NCBI GenBank assembly: GCA_019416685.1
Contig: DXWV01000044.1
Coordinates: forward strand, 1-64,000
DNA: 64,000 bases
Direction: 5' to 3'
Source of the DNA: Bacteroides sp.
Lineage (GTDB): Bacteria; Bacteroidota; Bacteroidia; Bacteroidales; Bacteroidaceae
Position numbers and translations under genes: made by a program. A model generated the notes under the pieces. That model worked only from the letters and a program-made list of their open reading frames with translations. It had not been told where the DNA came from and did not search any database. Position 1 is the stretch's first letter; every line of letters starts with the position of its first letter. Positions 8,159-17,069 of the stretch are shown in pieces.

Positions 8159-8845
8159 TTATTTCAGTTTGGCGATAACCGTCTGGTTACCGGTGGTTAA
8201 TTGTCCCATGGTAACACAGACTTCTGTACCCAATGGGAGATATACGTCTACACGGGAACCAAATTTGATAAATCCCATATGTTCGTCAATATAGCATTCT
8301 TCACCTACTTCTGCGTAAGTGACGATACGGCGGGCTAATGCTCCGGCAATCTGACGTGCCATAACTTCCACTCCTTCGGGAGTTTCAATAACTACCGTCG
8401 AACGTTCATTCTCTGTGCTGGCTTTTGGCAACCAGGCTTTCAGGAACTTACCATTATGATGGGCTACTTTCTTTACGGTTCCATCCACCGGATACCAGTT
8501 GGCATGTACATTCAGTACACTCATGAAGATAGATATCATGAGGCGGCGGTCATGGAAGTATTCGTGTTCGTCTACCTCTTCAATAACCACAATCTTACCA
8601 TCAGCCGGCGCAACAACGATTTTCTCGGTCTCTCCCCCGAAAAGACGCTTTGGACAACGGAAAAAGTTTACCATCAATCCGTAGACAATGATACTGGCCA
8701 AAGCCACCAGATAAAATGGTATTTTACAGTCTATTCCCCAGTAAAGAGCCGCATTGATTAACAGCAGAAAGATGATGCCTCCCCACAGAATATGAGTACC
8801 TTCACGGTGAATACGTATTTTTTTTAATTTCTTTAGTCTGCCCAT
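8159..8845 (-). CDS. psd: Phosphatidylserine decarboxylase proenzyme
   Basis: The 228-residue short-form decarboxylase removes CO2 from phosphatidylserine to give phosphatidylethanolamine. The autocleavage site FGS (Gly196-Ser197), where the pyruvoyl group forms, is present near the C-terminus. Two N-terminal hydrophobic segments anchor it to the membrane. I chose the ATG at 8845 (MGRLKKLKK), because two further residues upstream look like accidental extension. It is transcribed with pssA from the -7 box at 8872-8879. Confidence 0.93.
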   Translation of the reverse strand: MGRLKKLKKIRIHREGTHILWGGIIFLLLINAALYWGIDCKIPFYLVALASIIVYGLMVNFFRCPKRLFGGETEKIVVAPADGKIVVIEEVDEHEYFHDRRLMISIFMSVLNVHANWYPVDGTVKKVAHHNGKFLKAWLPKASTENERSTVVIETPEGVEVMARQIAGALARRIVTYAEVGEECYIDEHMGFIKFGSRVDVYLPLGTEVCVTMGQLTTGNQTVIAKLK

Positions 8846-8871
8846 GTGCACTGTTTAATGATAATTGACTG

Positions 8872-8879
8872 CAAAAATA
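8872..8879 (-). promoter_or_regulatory. -7 box for psd-pssA
   Basis: The minus strand reads TATTTTTG, 26 bases from the psd ATG. It forms a divergent pair with the dnaE promoter. Confidence 0.55.
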
Positions 8880-8946
8880 TAGTTAATTTAAAAATCCAGC
8901 AAGTAAATGAGCATAGAAATACAAATGTTGATAACTTTTTGGGCAT

Positions 8947-8954
8947 TATTTTTG
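8947..8954 (+). promoter_or_regulatory. -7 box for dnaE; fixes the start
   Basis: TATTTTTG, with a TTG at 8928-8930 (spacer 16, rather short). It lies inside the longer open frame that begins at 8907, so translation must start downstream, at 9009. Confidence 0.55.
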
Positions 8955-9008
8955 TTAGTAACCCCAGAGATTGTAATTTTATGGCTCAAAATCATCAACC
9001 TATTCATT

Positions 9009-12000
9009 ATGCAGGATTTCGTTCACTTACATGTTCATACCCAATATTCTCTTTTAGATGGTCAAGCTAGCGTCAGTGCTCTGGTAGATAAAGCCATGAA
9101 AAACGGGATGAAGGGAATTGCCGTAACCGATCATGGAAATATGTTCGGTATTAAGGAGTTTACTAACTATGTCAATAAGAAAAATGGTGGACCGAAGGGG
9201 GAGGTTAAAGAGCAGAAAAAACGTATTGCTGCCATCGAATCCGGTAAAGTGGAATGTGAAGACAAAGAGGCCGAAATAGCGATTTGTAAAGCTAAAATAG
9301 CCGAAGCTGAGGCCAAACTGTTTAAGCCCATCATTGGTTGTGAGATGTATGTGGCCCGTCGCACCATGGATAAAAAAGAGGGAAAGCCGGATCAGAGTGG
9401 TTATCACCTGATAGTATTGGCAAAAAATGAAAAGGGCTACCATAACCTTATCAAGTTGGTATCGCATGCATGGACTAACGGATATTATATGCGTCCGCGT
9501 ACCGACCGGAATGAGTTGGAGAAATATCATGAAGGCTTGATTGTCTGTTCGGCTTGTTTGGGTGGGGAGGTGCCTAAAAAGATAACGCAAGGTCTGTTGG
9601 ATGAAGCAGAGGAAGCCATCCAATGGTACAAGAACCTTTTTGGAGAAGATTATTATCTGGAGCTTCAACGCCATAAGGCTACTGTCCCTCGCGCCAATCA
9701 TGAAGCGTATCCATTGCAGGTGAATGTAAACAGTCACCTCATCGAATATTCTAAAAAATATAATGTTAAGCTGATTTGCTCTAACGACGTTCACTTTGTG
9801 GAGGAAGCACATGCAGAAGCACATGACCGTCTTATTTGTTTGAGTACGGGTAAAGATCTGGATGATCCGAAGCGTATGCTTTATACCAAGCAAGAATGGA
9901 TGAAAACGCGTGAAGAGATGAATGAGCTCTTTGCTGATGTTCCTGAGGCTTTGAGTAATACGCTTGAAATTCTCGATAAAGTGGAGTATTACTCCATTGA
10001 CCATGCTCCTATTATGCCGACTTTTGCCATTCCCGAAGAGTTCGGAACGGAAGAAGGGTATCGGCAGAAATATACAGAGAAAGATCTTTTTGATGAATTT
10101 ACGCAGGATGAAAATGGAAATGTAGTGTTGAGTGAAGACGCAGCATTGGATAAAATAAAGCGATTGGGGGGATATGACAAATTGTATCGTATCAAACTTG
10201 AAGCGGATTATCTGAAGAAGCTAACATTTGACGGAGCAAAGAAATTCTATGGGGACCCGTTAAGTCCGGAGATAAAAGAGCGGCTCGTATTTGAGTTGCA
10301 TATTATGAAGACGATGGGTTTTCCGGGTTACTTCCTGATTGTACAGGACTTTATTGCAGCGGGACGCAGTATGGGAGTTTCTATTGGTCCGGGACGTGGA
10401 TCGGCTGCCGGTTCAGCTGTAGCATACTGTTTGCAGATTACGAAGATTGACCCGATCCGGTATGACTTGCTGTTTGAACGTTTTCTGAATCCGGATCGTA
10501 TTTCACTGCCGGATATTGATATTGATTTTGATGATGACGGTCGTGGAGAAGTACTTCGGTGGGTAACAGAAAAGTATGGACATGAGAAAGTGGCGCATAT
10601 TATTACGTATGGTACGATGGCTACAAAACTGGCTATCAAGGATGTTGCTCGTGTTCAGAAATTACCTTTGTCCGAATCGGACCGTTTGGCAAAGCTCGTT
10701 CCCGATAAAATCCCTGAAAAGAAATTAAACCTGCGCAATGCTATTGACTATGTACCCGAACTGCAAGCAGCAGAGGCGTCGCCTGATCCGTTGGTACGTG
10801 ATACCTTGAAGTATGCTTTGATGCTGGAGGGTAATGTACGCGGTACGGGCGTACATGCTTGTGGTACGATCATCTGCCGTGATGATATTACTGACTGGGT
10901 ACCGGTAAGTACTGCCGATGATAAAGAAACGGGTGAGAAGATGCTCGTAACCCAGTATGAAGGTTCGGTAATTGAAGATACCGGATTGATTAAGATGGAC
11001 TTCCTTGGATTAAAGACTTTATCTATTATTAAGGAAGCTGTTGAGAATATCCGGTTGAGTAGAAATTTTGAACTGGATATTGATACGATTTCTATTGAAG
11101 ATCCTGCTACTTATAAACTATATAGTGATGGACGAACCATCGGGACATTCCAGTTTGAGTCTGCCGGTATGCAGAAGTATCTGCGTGAGCTGCAACCCTC
11201 TACTTTTGAGGACCTGATTGCTATGAATGCTCTTTATCGCCCGGGTCCTATGGATTATATTCCTGATTTTATCGATCGTAAACACGGACGCAAGCCGATT
11301 GAGTATGATATTCCTGTTATGGAAAAATACCTGAAGGATACTTATGGTATTACTGTGTATCAGGAACAGGTGATGCTCTTGTCGCGTTTGTTGGCCGACT
11401 TTACCCGTGGTGAATCCGATGCCTTGCGTAAAGCGATGGGTAAAAAGTTGCGTGATAAGCTGGATCATATGAAACCGAAGTTTATTGAAGGCGGACGGAA
11501 AAACGGACATGACCCGAAAGTTCTTGAGAAGATCTGGACCGACTGGGAAAAGTTTGCTTCGTATGCGTTTAATAAATCGCATGCTACTTGTTATTCATGG
11601 GTGGCTTATCAGACTGCTTATTTGAAGGCGAACTACCCTTCAGAATATATGGCTGCCGTTATGAGCCGAAGCTTGTCTAACATTACTGATATCACAAAGC
11701 TGATGGATGAATGTAAGATGATGGGAATACAGGTACTTGGTCCGGATGTGAATGAAAGTAATCTTAAATTTACAGTAAACAAGCATGGTGATATTCGTTT
11801 TGGATTAGGAGCCGTGAAAGGAGTAGGAGAATCTGCAGTACAAAGTATAATCGAAGAACGCCGGACAAATGGTCCGTTTAAGGGTATCTTCGATTTTGTA
11901 CAGCGCGTCAACCTGAATGCTTGTAATAAGAAGAATATGGAGTGCCTGGCATTATCGGGTGGATTTGATAGTTTCCCGGAATTGAAACGTGAGCAGTTCT

Positions 12001-12803
12001 TTGCTGTAAATTCGAAAGGAGAAGTGTTCCTTGAAACGTTGATGCGTTACGGTAACCGTTATCAGGCTGATAAGGCCGCAGCGGTGAATTCTCTGTTTGG
12101 AGGAGAAAACGTAATTGATATTGCTACTCCTGAAATTCTTCCTGCCGAACGTTGGGGAGATCTGGAGCGTTTGAATAAGGAAAGAGACCTGGTAGGTATT
12201 TATCTTTCTGCACATCCGCTGGATGAATATGCTATTGTGCTCGATCATGTTTGTAATACACATATGGCCGAGCTTGAAGATAAGGCTGCCCTTGCCGGGC
12301 GTGAGATAACAATGGGAGGGATAGTGACCAGTGTGCGTAGGGGAATCAGTAAGAATGGTAATCCATATGGTATTGCCAAGATAGAAGATTACTCCGGTTC
12401 GGCAGAATTGCCGTTTTTTGGAAATGACTGGGTCACTTTTCAGGGGTATCTGGGTGAAGGTACTTTCCTGTTTATAAAAGCTCGTTGTCAGCCTAAGCAG
12501 TGGCGTCCTGAAGAATTGGATATTAAAATTACTTCCATGGAATTGCTTCCTGATGTGAAGGAGAAACTGGTTGAAAAGATAACAATTCTTGTACCGTTGT
12601 CTGTTCTGAATTCAGCCATGATTGCAGAGTTGTCTTCACTGACGAAAGATCATCCCGGAAATACAGAACTTTATTTTAAAATAATGGACAAGGATGAAAA
12701 GATGCATGTTGATTTGATATCCCGTCCGGTAAAATTATCTGTAGGGAAAGAATTAATCTCTTATTTAAAAGAACGCCCCGAACTTGAGTTTCGGATAAAT
12801 TAA
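9009..12803 (+). CDS. dnaE: DNA polymerase III alpha subunit
   Basis: The 1264-residue replicative polymerase begins with the PHP domain (HVHTQYSLLDG, then TDHGNMFG). Polymerase motifs include GPGRGSAAGS and the catalytic-acid segment PDIDIDFDDDGRGE near residue 500, followed by helix-hairpin-helix and OB-fold parts. The long open frame starts at 8907. I place the start at ATG 9009 because it puts MQDFVHLHVHT at the N-terminus, as in the family, and because a promoter box lies in between. No separate editing exonuclease gene is visible nearby. Confidence 0.96.
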   Translation: MQDFVHLHVHTQYSLLDGQASVSALVDKAMKNGMKGIAVTDHGNMFGIKEFTNYVNKKNGGPKGEVKEQKKRIAAIESGKVECEDKEAEIAICKAKIAEAEAKLFKPIIGCEMYVARRTMDKKEGKPDQSGYHLIVLAKNEKGYHNLIKLVSHAWTNGYYMRPRTDRNELEKYHEGLIVCSACLGGEVPKKITQGLLDEAEEAIQWYKNLFGEDYYLELQRHKATVPRANHEAYPLQVNVNSHLIEYSKKYNVKLICSNDVHFVEEAHAEAHDRLICLSTGKDLDDPKRMLYTKQEWMKTREEMNELFADVPEALSNTLEILDKVEYYSIDHAPIMPTFAIPEEFGTEEGYRQKYTEKDLFDEFTQDENGNVVLSEDAALDKIKRLGGYDKLYRIKLEADYLKKLTFDGAKKFYGDPLSPEIKERLVFELHIMKTMGFPGYFLIVQDFIAAGRSMGVSIGPGRGSAAGSAVAYCLQITKIDPIRYDLLFERFLNPDRISLPDIDIDFDDDGRGEVLRWVTEKYGHEKVAHIITYGTMATKLAIKDVARVQKLPLSESDRLAKLVPDKIPEKKLNLRNAIDYVPELQAAEASPDPLVRDTLKYALMLEGNVRGTGVHACGTIICRDDITDWVPVSTADDKETGEKMLVTQYEGSVIEDTGLIKMDFLGLKTLSIIKEAVENIRLSRNFELDIDTISIEDPATYKLYSDGRTIGTFQFESAGMQKYLRELQPSTFEDLIAMNALYRPGPMDYIPDFIDRKHGRKPIEYDIPVMEKYLKDTYGITVYQEQVMLLSRLLADFTRGESDALRKAMGKKLRDKLDHMKPKFIEGGRKNGHDPKVLEKIWTDWEKFASYAFNKSHATCYSWVAYQTAYLKANYPSEYMAAVMSRSLSNITDITKLMDECKMMGIQVLGPDVNESNLKFTVNKHGDIRFGLGAVKGVGESAVQSIIEERRTNGPFKGIFDFVQRVNLNACNKKNMECLALSGGFDSFPELKREQFFAVNSKGEVFLETLMRYGNRYQADKAAAVNSLFGGENVIDIATPEILPAERWGDLERLNKERDLVGIYLSAHPLDEYAIVLDHVCNTHMAELEDKAALAGREITMGGIVTSVRRGISKNGNPYGIAKIEDYSGSAELPFFGNDWVTFQGYLGEGTFLFIKARCQPKQWRPEELDIKITSMELLPDVKEKLVEKITILVPLSVLNSAMIAELSSLTKDHPGNTELYFKIMDKDEKMHVDLISRPVKLSVGKELISYLKERPELEFRIN

Positions 12804-12804
12804 G

Positions 12805-12812
12805 TATATTTG
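12805..12812 (+). promoter_or_regulatory. -7 box for trxA
   Basis: TATATTTG starts 2 bases after the dnaE stop and leaves a leader of roughly 60 bases before trxA. The thioredoxin gene is therefore expressed separately from dnaE. Confidence 0.6.
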
Positions 12813-12875
12813 CACCGTAGCATTGGAGGTTATAAACTTCTGGCTACCTAATTCTAACTATTAACTTTTAAAATT

Positions 12876-13190
12876 ATGGCTTTAGCAATTACTGACAGCA
12901 ACTATAAGGAAATTCTTGCAGAAGGAAAACCGGTTGTTGTTGACTTTTGGGCCCCTTGGTGTGGCCCTTGTAAGATGGTAGGTCCTATCATCGACGAATT
13001 AGCAACAGAGTTTGAAGGACAGGTCATCATCGGCAAATGTGATGTAGATGAGAATAGTGACATGGCCGCAGAATATGGTATTCGCAATATTCCTACTGTT
13101 CTTTTCTTTAAGAACGGAGAAATTGTGGATAAACAGGTAGGTGCTGTAGGCAAACCTGTTTTTGTAGAGAAAGTGAAGAACTTATTATAA
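12876..13190 (+). CDS. trxA: Thioredoxin
   Basis: The 104-residue cytoplasmic thioredoxin has the canonical active site WCGPC at residues 28-32 and the cis-Pro segment NIPTVLFF. It reduces protein disulfides using thioredoxin reductase. There is no signal peptide. An acidic protein gene follows 25 bases downstream, probably on the same transcript, and a strong hairpin closes the unit. Confidence 0.95.
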   Translation: MALAITDSNYKEILAEGKPVVVDFWAPWCGPCKMVGPIIDELATEFEGQVIIGKCDVDENSDMAAEYGIRNIPTVLFFKNGEIVDKQVGAVGKPVFVEKVKNLL

Positions 13191-13215
13191 GCTTTCAACT
13201 TAACAAATTAAGATT

Positions 13216-13551
13216 ATGGGACTGGAAGACGATTTTTTACTCGCTGATGCCGATGATGAGAAGACCATCGAGTTCATCAAAAATTATTTGCCTCAGGAAT
13301 TGAAGGAAAAGTTCTCGGATGATGAGCTTTACTATTTTCTTGATCTGATTGATGAATATTACTCAGAAAGTGGTATTCTGGATGCACAACCCGATGAAGA
13401 TGGCTTTATTGACATTGATTTGGAAAAGGTGGTGGACTACATCGTGAAGGAGGCTAAAAAGGATGAAATGGGTGAATTTGATCCTGAAGAAATGCTATTT
13501 GTAGTTCAGGGAGAAATGGAATATGGAAACTCTCTGGGACAAGTGGAGTAA
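13216..13551 (+). CDS. Acidic conserved hypothetical protein
   Basis: The 111-residue, strongly acidic soluble protein (EDDFLLADADDEKTIEFI, then FSDDELYYFLDLIDEYY) has no membrane segment, cysteine pair or catalytic motif that I recognise. The composition is mostly helical. Constant linkage to trxA would suggest a partner or substrate, but only this one locus is visible, so the role is unknown. Confidence 0.65.
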   Translation: MGLEDDFLLADADDEKTIEFIKNYLPQELKEKFSDDELYYFLDLIDEYYSESGILDAQPDEDGFIDIDLEKVVDYIVKEAKKDEMGEFDPEEMLFVVQGEMEYGNSLGQVE

Positions 13552-13624
13552 TTCGTCTCCGGATTTTCTACAGTGAAACCCCGTTAAAGTTCTGATAAAG
13601 CTATTACCAGATAACTTTAGAAGG

Positions 13625-13697
13625 AAACGCAGATTAACGCAAATTATCGCAGATCAGAACTTGATCTTTGCGATAATTTGCGTTAATCTGCGTTTTT
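13625..13697. terminator. Long hairpin between convergent genes
   Basis: A 32-base arm (13625-13656) pairs with 13662-13695 with only a 2-base bulge, and T runs follow. It lies between the acidic-protein gene and the convergent RDD gene, so it can stop transcription from both sides. The sequence consists of AACGCA/GATTAACGC words shared with 70-166, which makes it a mobile-looking repeat used as a terminator. Confidence 0.8.
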
Positions 13698-13727
13698 ATG
13701 ATGGCTGAGTTTACTTTTCCTTTTTTG

Positions 13728-14459
13728 TTATATCTCTTCCAGCGCATAATATTGGTAGTCTCTCAACAATGTTTGCAGGAATTTTTCATCGTTTCCTTCC
13801 GTTTGCTTGATGGATAGTAGAGAGCGAACTTTTTCAGCCAGTAATCTGACACGACGTGGGCGGTCTTTTTTTCCCGATGCCAGTGTTTTGGTTATTACAT
13901 TGACCTGTTCTAAAGATAAGTCGGCTGCCGATACATATACCGGGTGATAACCTTTGGTCAGATAATCATATTCGTCAAGGCTGACTTGTATTTTCCGATA
14001 GTTTTTTTCTTTTATCACCATAGTACCGGCAGCAAGATCGCCCAGGCGTTGGTGATTTTTGGTGAGCAGAATGAAAATTACTCCCAACCCTCCTGTTATC
14101 GGTAAGTCTATGGGGAATAGCAACCAGCGGAGTAAATAAGAACTAAGGCTTGGTGTTGATCCGTCTGCCTTGACTACCCGTATATTGAGAAGCCGTTTTC
14201 CCAGACTCTGTCCACGATTGAATATTTCACAAAGGAGCGAATAAGTAAGAATCGGCGCATAGATAATCAGGAAGAAGAAGAAAACGGAGAATCCGGAAAA
14301 GGCATGTACATTGAGGTAAGCCAGCGTGAGACTAAGCCCCACTGCATATATAAATAAGAAGGTATAATCGATCAGCAGAGCAAGCATACGCTCGCCAAGA
14401 CTCGCAGGCGTTTGGCTGATGCGTACGAACTGTCCTGTAATAATGGTGGATTCTGCCAT
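13728..14459 (-). CDS. RDD-family membrane protein
   Basis: The 243-residue protein has the RDD pattern: an Arg-containing first segment (LGERMLALLIDYTFLF), then FNRGQSLGKRLLNIRVV, four hydrophobic stretches, and a QRLGDLAAGTMV motif near residue 145. Function is not established; some RDD proteins act in ion or proton transport. It is divergent from the SpoIIM/MoxR operon across a 100-base promoter region. RDD, SpoIIM, MoxR and DUF58 genes are often found together. Confidence 0.85.
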   Translation of the reverse strand: MAESTIITGQFVRISQTPASLGERMLALLIDYTFLFIYAVGLSLTLAYLNVHAFSGFSVFFFFLIIYAPILTYSLLCEIFNRGQSLGKRLLNIRVVKADGSTPSLSSYLLRWLLFPIDLPITGGLGVIFILLTKNHQRLGDLAAGTMVIKEKNYRKIQVSLDEYDYLTKGYHPVYVSAADLSLEQVNVITKTLASGKKDRPRRVRLLAEKVRSLLSIKQTEGNDEKFLQTLLRDYQYYALEEI

Positions 14460-14486
14460 TTCTTTTTAAACATTTTTGTGATTCCG

Positions 14487-14517
14487 TTGCAAATATATCA
14501 TATTTCTCTTACTTTTG
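14487..14517 (+). promoter_or_regulatory. Promoter of the SpoIIM-MoxR operon
   Basis: TTG (14487-14489), a 20-base spacer and TACTTTTG (14510-14517) form a near-ideal Bacteroides promoter. A minus-strand box TATATTTG (14490-14497) for the RDD gene is interleaved with it. Confidence 0.7.
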
Positions 14518-14559
14518 CTTCGGATTCGGACAAAACTTCTATCCGAACTCCCCTAAACA

Positions 14560-15522
14560 ATGAAAGAAGTTACGTTTATCCGCCGGAACATTGAAAAATG
14601 GAAAGAGACAGAGAAGGTTGTGGAGAAAGCTGACAAGCTTAATCCGGACCGGCTTGCCGACGCATATACGGAACTGACTGCCGATTTGGCTTTTGCCCAG
14701 ACACATTATCCTTCTTCGCGTATCACTATTTATCTTAATAATCTGGCTTCGGCCCTCCACAATGTGATCTACCGTAATAAACGGGAGAAGTGGACACGTA
14801 TCATTACTTTCTGGACGCGCGAAGTGCCTCAGACTATGCACGATGCCCGTAAGGAGCTATTGGTGTCTTTTCTTATCTTTGCTGCCAGTGTGGTTATCGG
14901 TATTATCTCTGCTTGGAATGATCCGGACTTTGTACGGCTGATACTGGGCAATGGCTATGTAGATATGACACTTGAAAACATTGCCAATGGTCAGCCGATG
15001 GCAGTATATAATGGTTCGGAAGAGATGCCGATGTTTCTGGGTATTACGTTGAACAATATCATGGTGTCTTTCAACTGCTTTGCTATGGGCTTGCTCACAA
15101 GTTTCGGTACCGGATACATGCTTCTTTCCAATGGAATCATGCTGGGAGCTTTTCAGACTTTCTTTTATGGAGAAGGGTTGTTGGCTGAATCCATGCTTGC
15201 AATCTGGCTGCATGGAACGCTTGAAATATGGGCTATTATCGTGGCGGGAGCTGCTGGGTTGGCTTTGGGTAATGGCTGGCTTTTTCCGGGGACTTATTCC
15301 CGTGCAGAGTCTTTCCGCCGTGGGGCGAAGCGGGGATTGAAAATAGTAATAGGTACAGTTCCTGTGTTTGTTATGGCGGGCTTTATTGAAGGGTTTCTTA
15401 CCCGTCACACCGAGTTCCCTACGGTACTGAGGTTAGGTATTATTCTTCTTTCACTTGCATTTATCATATTCTATTATATTTATTTACCAAACAGAAAGTC
15501 GTATGGAGTCACAGAAAGCTAA
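14560..15522 (+). CDS. Stage II sporulation protein M-like (SpoIIM/DUF95) membrane protein
   Basis: The 320-residue protein has a soluble helical start (RRNIEKWKETEKVVEKADKLN) followed by five or six membrane segments. It carries the SpoIIM-family pattern around NNIMVSFNCFAMGLLTSFGTGY and the HGTLEIWAIIVAG segment. This organism is not a spore former; in Bacteroidetes the family is a membrane protein of unknown role beside MoxR and DUF58 genes. It is first in the operon and overlaps the next gene by 20 bases. Confidence 0.85.
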   Translation: MKEVTFIRRNIEKWKETEKVVEKADKLNPDRLADAYTELTADLAFAQTHYPSSRITIYLNNLASALHNVIYRNKREKWTRIITFWTREVPQTMHDARKELLVSFLIFAASVVIGIISAWNDPDFVRLILGNGYVDMTLENIANGQPMAVYNGSEEMPMFLGITLNNIMVSFNCFAMGLLTSFGTGYMLLSNGIMLGAFQTFFYGEGLLAESMLAIWLHGTLEIWAIIVAGAAGLALGNGWLFPGTYSRAESFRRGAKRGLKIVIGTVPVFVMAGFIEGFLTRHTEFPTVLRLGIILLSLAFIIFYYIYLPNRKSYGVTES

Positions 15523-16438
15523 AATTGTATTGTATGCGAAGCGTACCTTTGGAGAAAAGATGAACGCCTCGTTCGATTTTATAAAGGAGAACTGGAAGCC
15601 TTTGTTTAAGTTTACAACTTACCTTCTATTGCCTTTATGCCTTGTGCAGGCATTGAGCTTGAATAGTCTGATGGGCAGCACCATGAGTCTTTCCTCCAAT
15701 ATACAGGCTGGCAGCAGTAATCCGTTGGCTATATTCGGGGCTATGTTTTGGGTGAATTACGGACTAACCATTCTTTGTTATATGATTGGCGTGATTCTGC
15801 TTACTGCACTGGTTTATACATTGATGAGGACTTACAATGAGCGCGAAGAACGCCTTGAGGGTATTACTCTTTCTGCCTTGCGTCCTTTACTGATGAAGAA
15901 TGTGGGCAGAATGCTGAAGCTGACTTTATTCTTTTTCATGTTGTACCTTGTTGTTTTGGCAATAATAGTGGGATTGGTTGTATTAACTCCATTTTCTTTG
16001 ATCATCACGATCCCTTTGTTGGTAGCTTGTGGCATCCCTATGGGGCTGTTTGCTACAATCTATTTATTTGAAAACATGAGTATAATAACAGCTTTCCAAA
16101 AGACGTTTCGTTTAGGATTTGCCACTTGGGGAGGAGTTTTTCTCATTATGTTGATTATGAGTTTTATTGCCAGTATTCTGCAAGGCATTACTATGTTACC
16201 CTGGTATGTTGCTACGATCGTGAAATATTTCTTTGCTATGAGTGAAGGGGGCAATGTAGTTACTGTATCTCCGCTCTATAGTTTTTTTCTTTATCTGCTG
16301 GGTATTTTGCAGACTTTTGGTGCTTATTTATCTATGATCTTCTCACTTATAGGTCTGGCTTATCAATATGGTCATGCTTCGGAAGTGGTGGATAGTGTTT
16401 CTGTAGAAGAAGATATTGATAACTTCGACAAACTCTGA
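15503..16438 (+). CDS. Multi-pass membrane protein of the MoxR operon
   Basis: I take the ATG at 15503 (MESQKAKIVLYAKRTFGEKM), giving 311 residues; an upstream TTG at 15455 would lie deep inside the previous gene. A short cytoplasmic N-terminus with FIKENWKPLFKFT is followed by about six hydrophobic segments and an acidic C-terminus. I recognise no named family with confidence. Its place between SpoIIM-like and DUF4129 genes implies a part in the same membrane complex. Confidence 0.75.
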   Translation: MESQKAKIVLYAKRTFGEKMNASFDFIKENWKPLFKFTTYLLLPLCLVQALSLNSLMGSTMSLSSNIQAGSSNPLAIFGAMFWVNYGLTILCYMIGVILLTALVYTLMRTYNEREERLEGITLSALRPLLMKNVGRMLKLTLFFFMLYLVVLAIIVGLVVLTPFSLIITIPLLVACGIPMGLFATIYLFENMSIITAFQKTFRLGFATWGGVFLIMLIMSFIASILQGITMLPWYVATIVKYFFAMSEGGNVVTVSPLYSFFLYLLGILQTFGAYLSMIFSLIGLAYQYGHASEVVDSVSVEEDIDNFDKL

Positions 16439-16448
16439 TTTTCTTTAG

Positions 16449-17069
16449 ATGACTGCACCTGCTGATACTTTAGTTTATGATACTACAACCGTTGCTATCT
16501 GGCAAAGCGGTTCAGAGTACGATTATAACCGTGAATTACAGACTCCCGAAGTTGATTTGATCGGGTGGCTCAATTTGTGGCTGGGAAAGCTGTTGCAGAA
16601 AATATTTGGCAGTAAGTTTGCCGAACAGTATACTGAGATTGTGTTGGCGGGCTTATTTATACTTATAGTACTGTTATTGATCTGGTTCCTATACAAAAAA
16701 CGTCCGGAACTCTTTATGCGTTCCGGAAAGAAGTTGGCTTATCGTGTCGAAGAAGACACCATTTATGGGATCAATTTTGAGAAAGAGATACGTGCAGTTA
16801 TATTGCGCAATGAGTATCGGGAAGCGATACGTTTGCTTTACCTTCAGACACTGAAACAATTGAGTGATGCTGAGAAGATAGACTGGCAACCTTATAAAAC
16901 TCCGACGGAATATACTTATGAATTAAAGTCAAATGCATTGCGGACTCCTTTTCGGGAACTGACCAACCGTTTCCTCCGGGTGCGATATGGTAATTTTGAG
17001 GCAACCGAAGCCCTTTTTTATGAAATGCAGACTTTGCAGAGAGAAATCATGAAAGGAGGTATGTCATGA
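16449..17069 (+). CDS. DUF4129 domain-containing protein
   Basis: The 206-residue protein has an N-terminal exported or loop region, one membrane helix (LAGLFILIVLLLIWFLYKK) near residues 60-80, and a C-terminal cytoplasmic helical domain with EYREAIRLLYLQTLKQL and PTEYTYEL, matching DUF4129. The function is unknown. Its 3' end overlaps the DUF4350 gene by 4 bases (ATGA), so translation is coupled. Confidence 0.8.
   Translation: MTAPADTLVYDTTTVAIWQSGSEYDYNRELQTPEVDLIGWLNLWLGKLLQKIFGSKFAEQYTEIVLAGLFILIVLLLIWFLYKKRPELFMRSGKKLAYRVEEDTIYGINFEKEIRAVILRNEYREAIRLLYLQTLKQLSDAEKIDWQPYKTPTEYTYELKSNALRTPFRELTNRFLRVRYGNFEATEALFYEMQTLQREIMKGGMS

Noticed and set aside
8907..9008. 34-residue N-terminal extension of DnaE
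   Set aside because: It contains the promoter box and precedes the conserved MQDFVHLHVHT start.
9054..10004. Long minus-strand frame opposite dnaE (316 codons)
   Set aside because: Lies entirely antisense to a well-conserved dnaE region, has no family features, and reflects codon bias of the sense gene.
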